Below, one piece after another: positions 1-5,849 of a stretch of DNA of 12,436 nt; within the stretch, counting starts at the first letter, position 1, and each line of letters starts with the position of its first letter. The DNA comes from Spirochaetaceae bacterium (lineage in GTDB: Bacteria > Spirochaetota > Spirochaetia > Sphaerochaetales > Sphaerochaetaceae): contig JAENWY010000039.1 in assembly GCA_016649775.1 (NCBI GenBank), positions 1-12,436 of the forward strand, in the 5' to 3' direction. Position numbers and translations under genes: made by a program. The notes beneath the pieces were generated by a model. The model was not told the DNA's origin, made no database searches, and saw only the letters and a list, made by a program, of their open reading frames with translations.

Positions 1-40
1 TTCAAATGTATTTGTCTTCTACAGTAGGAATATCTAACAT

Positions 41-202
41 TCACATTTCGTCATTGTATTTTGGTATTTCTACTCTTAAAGCAGGTTTAGGTTTATACAC
101 CCTAGCTAGTATACGGCTCTTAATCTCTTTGAAATTCTTTGCCATTTCATCTGTTAGCGGTAATAGAAACTTACCACTTATTGGTAAGTTAAGAGTTATC
201 AC
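41..202 (-). pseudogene. short minus-strand reading frame, probable decayed gene remnant
   Basis: A GTG-started frame of 53 codons reads VITLNLPISG... to ...IPKYNDEM and stops at TGA (41-43). The same frame resumes at once with ATG and runs 12 more codons to a second TGA at 2-4. The translated text looks like real protein (charged, a basic KEIKSRI stretch followed by an acidic end), but there is no convincing ribosome binding site and an in-frame TAA lies just upstream (206-208). It follows another broken frame on the same strand. I do not recognise a family. It could be a true short gene, a fragment of a longer decayed gene continuing past the window edge, or non-coding sequence. Confidence 0.3.
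170..188. repeat. 7-bp inverted repeat with 5-nt loop
   Basis: The arms CTTACCA (170-176) and TGGTAAG (182-188) are perfectly complementary around CTTAT. The repeat lies inside the decayed frame at 41-202. No T-run follows on either strand, so it is not a standard terminator. It may be an operator, a chance match in AT-rich DNA, or part of a mobile-element remnant. Confidence 0.3.
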
Positions 203-211
203 TTGTTAATA

Positions 212-421
212 TTATGACTCTTTTAATAGCCATTTCAAAATTACTAATGGAAATGAGTTTGTCACACAATTTAGTATTTTGTTATCTCTGCTTTTCTTCT
301 CTATAATTATGCTTTTCGCTTTCATAATTGCTTTTTTAAATTTAGACTTAACATAATCTAAACTTCAATTACTCCACAGCATAGATAGAATCGACTTTTC
401 AATCTTCGAAGCCTTATCCAT
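212..421 (-). pseudogene. interrupted small reading frame, probable pseudogene
   Basis: The frame begins ATG at 421 (MDKASKIEKSILSMLWSN), meets TGA at codon 19 (365-367), then continues open for 50 codons to TAA at 212-214. The second part is lysine-rich (YVKSKFKKAIMKAK) and ends in a hydrophobic stretch. The start codon overlaps the last codons of the preceding frame (stop TAA 414-416), the arrangement of translationally coupled genes. This makes it likely that these were once real adjacent genes. A short AGGA-like site precedes the ATG. I do not recognise the family. Reading the TGA as tryptophan would give a continuous 69-residue protein, but intact genes in the window use TGA as a stop. 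Confidence 0.35.
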
Positions 422-578
422 AAAAGATTCCTAAATAAATTTCTGTGCGTTTGTTCAAGACCTGCTCGTCAGGCTCCATCATAGCAACCTCACACATTAC
501 GCACTTGCCGTCAACTAGCGATTTAAACTACATCTTTCCAGTAGCTCTGAGTACTCGCAGTGAGATTGCACCACCTAG
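414..578 (-). pseudogene. interrupted small reading frame with a CxxC pair, probable pseudogene
   Basis: The frame is open from 578 to TAA at 414-416 except for one TAG at 528-530. The portion after the TAG reads FKSLVDGKCVMCEVAMMEPD and onwards to ...IYLGIFYG. It contains a Cys-x2-Cys pair and an acidic middle that look coding. Base composition here (codons such as TCG, CTG, CGA, GAC, GAG) is less AT-biased than in the ATPase genes, which may indicate foreign or phage-like origin. No start codon with a ribosome binding site is clear. No family is recognised. A structured RNA is an alternative reading, because several short complementary pairs occur in the same stretch. Confidence 0.3.
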
Positions 579-603
579 TTATAAAACATGGATGGCAAAC
601 AAC

Positions 604-629
604 AAAAAAGACTGTCTAATGACAGTCTT
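604..629 (-). terminator. intrinsic terminator of the zinc-ribbon gene
   Basis: A perfect 9-bp stem (608-616 with 621-629) with a 4-nt loop is followed on the minus strand by six T residues. It lies 21 bp past the stop codon of the small four-cysteine gene. This is a textbook Rho-independent terminator and closes a single-gene transcription unit. Confidence 0.9.
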
Positions 630-650
630 CCATAAAACAGTAACTAAAAA

Positions 651-821
651 TTATTTAGCGTTCTTTCTTGTTGCATTACAAGTTTTACAAATTTTAACTT
701 TTATATCGTCAATTGTTGTTTCATAAAGAACTTTAATGTTTTCTTTCTTGCAAATTGGGCAAGTGCCTCGGCCGTGTTTAATTTCTTCACGAATGCCTGT
801 TCCTCTATGTGCTTTGGACAT
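651..821 (-). CDS. small four-cysteine zinc-ribbon-like protein, 56 aa
   Basis: The gene starts at ATG 821, with AAGGAG seven bases upstream, and encodes 56 residues beginning MSKAHRGTGIREEIKHGRG. Two Cys-x2-Cys pairs, C21-C24 (CPIC) and C45-C48 (CKTC), about 20 residues apart, make a typical zinc ribbon. The ends are rich in lysine and arginine, so binding to RNA, ribosome or DNA is plausible. It has its own near-perfect promoter and terminator, marking it as a genuine, probably well-expressed gene. The pattern resembles small ribosome-associated zinc ribbons, but it does not match L33, L31, L32 or L36 that I can recognise, so no symbol is given. It is divergent from a Fur-family gene, which raises the possibility of metal-dependent control (inference). 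Confidence 0.85.
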   Translation of the reverse strand: MSKAHRGTGIREEIKHGRGTCPICKKENIKVLYETTIDDIKVKICKTCNATRKNAK

Positions 822-857
822 GATTAACTCCTTGAATATTCTATAACTTATTTTCAG

Positions 858-886
858 ATAATAGTATTTGAGTCTTATCCTGTCAA
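858..886 (-). promoter_or_regulatory. sigma-70-type promoter of the zinc-ribbon gene
   Basis: The minus strand carries TTGACA (881-886) and TATTAT (858-863) separated by exactly 17 bp. This gives a predicted 5' leader of about 30 nt before the AAGGAG site and ATG. The -35 box is perfect and the -10 box has five of six matches. Confidence 0.8.
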
Positions 887-900
887 GATATTATAAAAGT

Positions 901-960
901 TTATTCAAATTTAATAGGAATAATGAATAATAAATACTCAACTTTTTAACTATTTATTCA
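901..960. repeat. three copies of TTATTCA in alternating orientation
   Basis: TTATTCA occurs at 901-907 and 954-960, and its complement TGAATAA at 924-930. They sit in the divergent AT-rich region just upstream of the zinc-ribbon promoter. They could be binding half-sites for the neighbouring Fur-family regulator or another repressor, but such AT-rich heptamers also arise by chance here. Confidence 0.25.
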
Positions 961-985
961 ATAACAAGTAAATATATATCAAATT

Positions 986-1016
986 ATTGCTTTTTAATAA
1001 ACTTTAGCAATACTAT
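986..1016 (+). promoter_or_regulatory. candidate promoter and operator of the Fur-family gene
   Basis: The plus strand has TTGCTT (987-992) and TACTAT (1011-1016) with an 18-bp spacer, a plausible but weaker sigma-70 promoter. An inverted repeat, ATTGCT (986-991) and AGCAAT (1006-1011), spans the same spacer, so a dimer bound to it would block the promoter. Autoregulation by the gene product is a reasonable guess because Fur-family proteins commonly bind inverted repeats at their own promoters. The predicted leader is about 75 nt. Confidence 0.4.
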
Positions 1017-1098
1017 TCATATTTCCCTTTATAAGATTTAGTAGTATCTTAATAACGTATACAAAAATAAATTCTAAATAAATAAAGGTACGTGAGTA

Positions 1099-1518
1099 AT
1101 GAGTAATGGATACAACACAAAAAGCAAAAATACAATTATTGAAATACTAAAAACAAATAAAGAAACCGCTTTATGTGCTGAATCAATCTTGGAAGTTTTT
1201 AATCAAAAATGTCAAAAAGTTAATATCACTACAATTTATAGGAATCTTGATAAACTTGAAAAAGAAAAAATTATAAACAAATTCCCTGCTTCAGATTCTC
1301 ATAAAGCTTTATATCAAATAGCTTGTCATGATTTAAAGAATGAGGAACACTTGCATTTGCAGTGTTCCCAATGTGGTAAAATTATACATCTTGATTGTGA
1401 ATATATGAAAAAATTTATCCAACATATTAAAGATTATCACGAGTTCGATTTGACCTGTGATAAATCAATATTATTTGGACTTTGCCAAGTATGTAAAAAC
1501 AAAAATCTTAATATTTAA
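1099..1518 (+). CDS. Fur/Zur/PerR-family metal-responsive transcriptional regulator, 139 aa
   Basis: The protein is a dimeric DNA-binding repressor of the ferric-uptake-regulator family. The N-terminal winged helix includes the family-typical recognition helix ITTIYRNLDKLEKE (about 43-56). The C-terminal part carries H84 and H86 followed by the C89-x2-C92 pair (QCSQCGKI) and a second C129-x2-C132 pair, the four cysteines that form the structural zinc site of this family. Length is normal (about 140). The ATG at 1099 follows AAAGG by about ten bases. Whether iron, zinc or peroxide is sensed cannot be decided from these residues alone. The gene is divergent from the zinc-ribbon gene, and its end overlaps the convergent repeat-protein gene by 11 bp. 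Confidence 0.9.
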   Translation: MSNGYNTKSKNTIIEILKTNKETALCAESILEVFNQKCQKVNITTIYRNLDKLEKEKIINKFPASDSHKALYQIACHDLKNEEHLHLQCSQCGKIIHLDCEYMKKFIQHIKDYHEFDLTCDKSILFGLCQVCKNKNLNI

Positions 1519-2656
1519 TTAAATTTTTAAATCCAATTTCTTTCAAATAAATATCAGCATAACTGTCCTTAACAACTTCAATTTCTTTAATGGCAATACA
1601 ATTGTCAAAGGCCAATTTACCAATAAATATTACAGAAGAAGGAATTTTTATCTTTTCTAATGATCCACAATATTGAAAAGCACTTTTACCAATATTTAAT
1701 AAAGATTGTGGTAATTCAATATTTGTCAATTTTAAGCACCCTATAAAAGCACAATCTTCTATATCAGTAACATTACTTCCCATTTCAATACTATCAAGAT
1801 TTTTGCAAGATGAAAAAGCAAAACTTTTAATGCAGGTTACAGATAAAGGTAACTTAATCTCTTTAAGTTTAGAACATCCATGAAATAATAGTTCTTGAAT
1901 TAAATTGATTTTACTGTTAATACAAACTTTTTGGAGTGATTTGCAATCTTCAAAAGCACCTAACCCTATTTTAGTTACACTAGTAGGAATACAAATAGTT
2001 TCTAAATTTGTACACTCTTTAAAAGCCCTATCACCAATAGTAGTTAAACCTTCTGGTAAATCAATATTATGTAAACTTAAATTACCACTAAAAGCTAAAT
2101 CCTTGATAACCTTAAGATTTTCAGATAGTTTTATTTCTTTTAAAGATTCACAATCTGCAAAAGCTGATTCTTTTATAATTTCAATACTAGAGGGAATTTC
2201 AATACTAGTTAAAGATTTACAATCAGAAAAACAAAGAGCAGAAATAGCATGAAGTTGAGGAATATTTATTTCTTCTAAAGATTTACAACCTGAAAAAACT
2301 GCAGAACCAAGCTTACTAATATTTCCTTCAAATTTTACTCTCTTCAATTTTGCACATTTTTCAAAAGCACTTTTACCAATAAAATCAACATCTACAGGAA
2401 TAATTATATTCTTTAGTTTTTTACTTTTTTTAAAAGCTTTCTTTTTTATTTTGGTGATATTTCTGTTAAAACTTACTTCTTTTAAATGCTTATTATTTTG
2501 GAAAGCACCTTTTTCAATCACCTTAATTTCATCTGGAATTGCATAAGAATTAATTTCTTTTTCTTCTGGAAATTTGACCAAATTTTCCATATTTTGATCG
2601 TACAGCACACCCTTTATTTTGATGAACATAACGCCATCATTAAAAACATATTTCAC
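1508..2656 (-). CDS. BspA-like leucine-rich-repeat (LRR_5) protein, 382 aa
   Basis: About fourteen tandem units of about 23 residues run from residue 51 to near 370. Each follows the pattern AFxxCxxLxxIxIPxSVxxIGxx, the hallmark of BspA/TpLRR (LRR_5) proteins of Treponema, Bacteroidales and Firmicutes. Conserved Cys sits at the third position after AF in most units. Such proteins usually bind proteins or host surfaces. Unlike most surface members, this one begins MKYVFNDGVMFIKIKG with no signal peptide, membrane segment or lipobox, and has no sorting motif at its C-terminus (FKNLIKY). A cytoplasmic location or unconventional export is therefore likely. The start is GTG at 2656 with TAGGAG six bases upstream. 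It sits beyond the terminator of the ATPase operon and so probably has its own promoter. Confidence 0.9.
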   Translation of the reverse strand: MKYVFNDGVMFIKIKGVLYDQNMENLVKFPEEKEINSYAIPDEIKVIEKGAFQNNKHLKEVSFNRNITKIKKKAFKKSKKLKNIIIPVDVDFIGKSAFEKCAKLKRVKFEGNISKLGSAVFSGCKSLEEINIPQLHAISALCFSDCKSLTSIEIPSSIEIIKESAFADCESLKEIKLSENLKVIKDLAFSGNLSLHNIDLPEGLTTIGDRAFKECTNLETICIPTSVTKIGLGAFEDCKSLQKVCINSKINLIQELLFHGCSKLKEIKLPLSVTCIKSFAFSSCKNLDSIEMGSNVTDIEDCAFIGCLKLTNIELPQSLLNIGKSAFQYCGSLEKIKIPSSVIFIGKLAFDNCIAIKEIEVVKDSYADIYLKEIGFKNLIKY

Positions 2657-2674
2657 AAATAACTCCTAATATTA

Positions 2675-2729
2675 AAATAAAATAATAAAAACCAAGTAAG
2701 ACGAATAATAATTACGCCTCTTTGGTTTT
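2675..2729 (-). terminator. intrinsic terminator at the end of the V-ATPase operon
   Basis: Arms AAAACCAA (2688-2695) and TTGGTTTT (2722-2729) pair perfectly. An inner extension (GAGGCG with CGTCTT on the minus strand, two G-U pairs) gives about 14 bp of stem around an 11-nt AT loop. On the minus strand a T-rich tract follows (down to about 2675). It lies 35 bp beyond the last operon gene. A shorter T-run on the plus side (2732-2736) means it may also work in the other direction. It could act as an attenuator for the downstream leucine-rich-repeat gene if a promoter lies upstream near 2750. Confidence 0.8.
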
Positions 2730-2763
2730 CATTTTTACTTAATATTTATACTATACATAATTA

Positions 2764-3216
2764 TTATTCTGAAAAAAGCTGAATTACTTCACGGCTAGAT
2801 TTACACTGTTCAAGCATTCTTCTGAAAACCGAAGAAGAACAACTCCTAGCTATAGAAGCTAAAACTTCCACATGAGTAGAAGCAGCACTAACAGGAGCAA
2901 CTACTAAAAAGAAGAGTTTACTTTTCATATTATCTGGAGAATCAAAATCAATTGGAACTCTAGAGACACCAACAACTAGTGAAATTTTGTCAATAGCATC
3001 ACTCTGAGCATGAGGTATGCAAATACCTTTACCAATACCAGTTGATCCCAATGATTCTCTATTCTTAACAGCATTAATTACTGAAGTATATCCACTTTTA
3101 CTTAACCCTTTACCTTCGGCTAAGGTATTAACTAGTTCCTCTAAAATTTCGTCTTTTGTAGTTCCCTTTAAAGGAACTGCAATTAATTTCTCATCTAATA
3201 TTTCTACTAAATTCAT
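2764..3216 (-). CDS. PtsN-like PTS EIIA type-2 domain protein, 150 aa
   Basis: This is a single EIIA domain of the mannitol/fructose type, closest in layout to nitrogen-PTS EIIA (PtsN). The phosphorylated histidine is H69 in GIGKGICIPHA. The second conserved histidine is H115 (STHVEVLASIA), and RESLGSTGIG before the active site is the family signature. Length is near the usual 150-160. There is no EIIB or EIIC domain and no membrane segment, so it is more likely a regulatory phosphocarrier than part of a sugar transporter. The ATG at 3216 has TAGGAG upstream. It follows the stress-protein gene by 32 bp without a convincing terminator between them and precedes a strong terminator, making it the last gene of the operon. 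A role in modulating the ATPase is inference from position. Confidence 0.85.
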   Translation of the reverse strand: MNLVEILDEKLIAVPLKGTTKDEILEELVNTLAEGKGLSKSGYTSVINAVKNRESLGSTGIGKGICIPHAQSDAIDKISLVVGVSRVPIDFDSPDNMKSKLFFLVVAPVSAASTHVEVLASIARSCSSSVFRRMLEQCKSSREVIQLFSE

Positions 3217-3248
3217 GTTATTGCTCCTAAAAAATCTTAATTCAAGCT

Positions 3249-3728
3249 TTATTCAAAGATTTCCCATAATTCTTCATCTTCACGAACAAGCATTACAGGA
3301 CAAGGTACAGTTCTAACCATTCTATCAGTTTCACTATTAAGCTCATCTCGTCTAGAACGAATTGCACTTACACTACCCAATACTAGTAAATCTATTTTAT
3401 TAGATTTAATATAGTCACGAACAATTTTATGTGCTGAACCTTCTTCAGTTATACAAGATACAACAACTTCCTTATTTTTGGCAAGCTTTTGTGCATGTTT
3501 TAAGTATCTCTCTGCATCTTTTTGCAAATCTCTTTGATATTCATTTTTTTCCATATCTAAAAAGATACCAGCCTTTACTAAATCCGACAAAGCTTTTGTA
3601 TTAACAACATACATAGCTTGCAATTTAGAACCATTTTGTTTTGCAAGTAAAATACCATACATCATTGCTGAAATAGATTCTTCACTACCATCAATATATA
3701 CTAAAATATTTTTAAAAGGCACTGCCAT
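3249..3728 (-). CDS. universal stress protein (UspA family), 159 aa
   Basis: The small alpha/beta protein has the UspA fold pattern. It has an N-terminal strand FKNILVYIDGSEES (D13), the EGSAHKIVRDYIKSNKIDLLVLGS segment (about 96-119) and the closing strand CPVMLVRE. The usual ATP-binding loop G-x2-G-x9-G-S/T is altered: G118 is followed by S121 and N131-S132 where glycines are expected, so nucleotide binding may be weak or absent. I chose ATG 3728 over a longer upstream start because AAGGAGG lies six bases before it, inside the last codons of the ATPase D gene, whose TAA is only one base away. This spacing implies translational coupling to the ATPase. Its function within the operon is unknown. 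Confidence 0.85.
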   Translation of the reverse strand: MAVPFKNILVYIDGSEESISAMMYGILLAKQNGSKLQAMYVVNTKALSDLVKAGIFLDMEKNEYQRDLQKDAERYLKHAQKLAKNKEVVVSCITEEGSAHKIVRDYIKSNKIDLLVLGSVSAIRSRRDELNSETDRMVRTVPCPVMLVREDEELWEIFE

Positions 3729-3729
3729 A

Positions 3730-4437
3730 TTAAACCTCCTTATTAACATTTGATGAAACAACTTTTTTGCTAGAAATTAAAGAAGCCTTTAATTTCTTAG
3801 CTTTTTCTTTTGCTTCTTGTTGCTTTTGATGACTATCTTTTATTGATTTAAGCTGAATAAAGGCTTCACGCTCACTTTCTTCAATACGACCTTTCATATA
3901 CTTTATAGTCTCTTGATTTTGAGGAATTGAAATTTTCTCAAGGGCATTTACTTTTCTGATAGTTTTTTTTACTTCTCTACTAAGTCTCATAATTGAAACT
4001 TTGAGTTCAGCAAGTCTACCCATTAATTCTAAACTTTCAGAAAATCTCTGAATTGCTAATTCAGATAATATAGATGCACTTTCTTGTGAAAAATAAGGGC
4101 CTTGATCGTTAAAAGTAGTTTTAACAACAGGAACACTAACACCCATAACTTTTCTTTGAGAAACGTTAACCGTATATTCAATGTTTGTTGCACCACTTAA
4201 ATTACCAACTTTTAATCGCCCCATTTCCATAATTGAATCACTTAAAGTAGTCCAGGCAGTATCCAAAGATTCATCAACTTTACTCTGATAATCAACAGCT
4301 TGATCAACTAGAGCTAATAATTCAGACACAAGAATCTGCCTCTTCTGGTCAAGAAGTTCATAACCCAATTTAGCGAACTTTAAAGTTTCTTCCAGTTTCA
4401 TCAGATTGCTCCTAGTAGGAGCTAAAATTGTGGCCAT
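3730..4437 (-). CDS. atpD: V/A-type ATPase subunit D (central shaft), 235 aa
   Basis: Subunit D is the rotating axle inside the A3B3 hexamer and transmits torque to F and C. The N-terminus APTRSNLMKLEETLKFAKLGYELLDQKRQIL is the family signature. Long N- and C-terminal helices pair as an antiparallel coiled coil, with the C-terminal helix visible from about 150 to 215. The protein is somewhat longer than the usual 200-215, mainly through a lysine-rich tail (after about 205) ending NVNKEV. The ATG shares one base with the stop of subunit B (TAATG) and has GGAGG seven bases before it. Not to be confused with the F-type beta subunit, which shares the symbol atpD. Confidence 0.93.
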   Translation of the reverse strand: MATILAPTRSNLMKLEETLKFAKLGYELLDQKRQILVSELLALVDQAVDYQSKVDESLDTAWTTLSDSIMEMGRLKVGNLSGATNIEYTVNVSQRKVMGVSVPVVKTTFNDQGPYFSQESASILSELAIQRFSESLELMGRLAELKVSIMRLSREVKKTIRKVNALEKISIPQNQETIKYMKGRIEESEREAFIQLKSIKDSHQKQQEAKEKAKKLKASLISSKKVVSSNVNKEV

Positions 4438-5849
4438 TAATCATCAGCCTCCGTCCAGTATTCGTCAATTTCTTCTTCAGTTAATCTTTGTAATTCTTCA
4501 GAAGGTAAATAACCTAAAGCCTTCCATCCAAGATCTAGTGTCCCCTCAATAGAACGGTTTTCATCAGAACCTTGTGAAATAAAATTGTTTTCAAAGAAAT
4601 TACCAAATTTAATATACTGTTTATCAATTGAGGTTAATTCTTCTTCACCAATAACTGAAGCTAAGTTCCTAACTTCTTGAACATGTGAATAAGATGCAAA
4701 TAATTGGTTTGATAAATGTGGATGATCTTTCCTAGTCATGCCTTCACCAATACCATCTTTCATCAACCTTGAAAGAGATGGAAGAGGATTTATAGGAGGA
4801 TACAAACCTCTTGAATGCATACTTCTATCAAATACAATTTGACCCTCAGTAATATAACCTGTTAAATCAGGAATAGGATGAGAGATATCATCATTTGGCA
4901 TCGATAAAATAGGTAATTGAGTAATTGAACCTTCACTACCTTTTATCTTTCCAGATCTTTCATATAATTCTGCTAAGCTTGAATATAAATATCCAGGATA
5001 ACCTTTACGAGATGGAATTTCACCACGAAGTGTAGAAATTTCTCTTAGAGATTCACAATAGTTAGTCATATCTGTCATGATAACTAAAACCTGTTTACCT
5101 TTATCAAAAGCTAAATATTCTGCAAGTGTTAACGCGGTTCTTGGAGTAATTGTTCTCTCAATAGATGGATCATCTGCTAAAGATAAAAATAATGCAACAT
5201 TTCCTATAACTCCACTTTCTTCAAAAGAGTTAATAAAAAATCTAGCTACGTCGTATTTTACACCCATAGCAACAAAAACGATAGCAAAATCACTATCATT
5301 ATTTATAACTTTTGCTTGTTTTGCAATTTGAGCTGCTAATTCATTATGTTCCATACCATTACCACTGAAAATTGGCAATTTCTGGCCCTGAATTAGAGTT
5401 GTCATTCCATCAATAACACTAATACCTGTTTGTATAAAATTCTGTGGATAAACACGAGCTGTAGGATTAATAGGTTCACCATTTACATCTCTTTCGAATT
5501 CCCCCTGAGGAAGAGGAGATCCATCACGAGATTTACCTAGTCCGTTCATTACTCTTCCAAGCATTCCTTCTGAAACAGAAAGCTTTAATGGTTCACCCAT
5601 AAAATGAGCACCAGTTCCTGGTAAATTTAATCCTGTAGTACCTTCAAAAACCTGGACACAAACAATTTCATCACTAGTTTCAAGTACTTGTCCAGAACGT
5701 CTAGAGCCATCAGGTGCTATAATTTCAACAAGCTCACCATAACCAACTGGATGAGTATTTTTCATAAATACTAATGGACCATCAATTTTACTAGCTCCAA
5801 GATATTCACGTCCTGCTAACAAGCGACGATCAGCATTCTTAGTCTTCAT
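4437..5849 (-). CDS. atpB: V/A-type ATPase subunit B (non-catalytic nucleotide-binding), 470 aa
   Basis: Subunit B alternates with A in the A3B3 head. The degenerate P-loop region reads PIFSGNGMEHNELAAQ (159-174) and lacks the GKT motif, as expected for the non-catalytic subunit. The conserved SLSRLM segment supplies R361, the residue that reaches into the catalytic site of the neighbouring A subunit. The beta-barrel domain is residues 1-80, the nucleotide-binding core about 80-360, and the helical C-terminal domain the rest. Length 470 is normal. TAGGAGG lies before the ATG within the last codons of subunit A, and the genes overlap by 11 bp. Confidence 0.96.
   Translation of the reverse strand: MKTKNADRRLLAGREYLGASKIDGPLVFMKNTHPVGYGELVEIIAPDGSRRSGQVLETSDEIVCVQVFEGTTGLNLPGTGAHFMGEPLKLSVSEGMLGRVMNGLGKSRDGSPLPQGEFERDVNGEPINPTARVYPQNFIQTGISVIDGMTTLIQGQKLPIFSGNGMEHNELAAQIAKQAKVINNDSDFAIVFVAMGVKYDVARFFINSFEESGVIGNVALFLSLADDPSIERTITPRTALTLAEYLAFDKGKQVLVIMTDMTNYCESLREISTLRGEIPSRKGYPGYLYSSLAELYERSGKIKGSEGSITQLPILSMPNDDISHPIPDLTGYITEGQIVFDRSMHSRGLYPPINPLPSLSRLMKDGIGEGMTRKDHPHLSNQLFASYSHVQEVRNLASVIGEEELTSIDKQYIKFGNFFENNFISQGSDENRSIEGTLDLGWKALGYLPSEELQRLTEEEIDEYWTEADD

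Noticed and set aside
6..209. Plus-strand 67-codon open frame
   Set aside because: Antisense to the more protein-like minus-strand remnant, with no ribosome binding site.
414..600. Structured RNA (tmRNA, SRP RNA, RNase P RNA or group II intron fragment)
   Set aside because: The less AT-rich stretch has short complementary pairs such as GTGCGT/ACGCAC and CCTG/CAGG, but I could not match any conserved core of these RNAs. A covariance-model search would be decisive.
445..726. Plus-strand 93-codon open frame
   Set aside because: It runs antisense through the decayed frame at 414-578, the terminator hairpin and the end of the zinc-ribbon gene, has no ribosome binding site and does not resemble a protein family.
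1905..2252. Plus-strand 115-codon open frame inside the repeat-protein gene
   Set aside because: It is the antisense shadow of the leucine-rich repeats, kept open by their regular codon pattern.
3217..3248. Terminator between the usp and EIIA genes
   Set aside because: Only a 3-bp CTT/AAG pairing precedes a short T-run, too weak for an intrinsic terminator, and the T-run overlaps the EIIA ribosome binding region.
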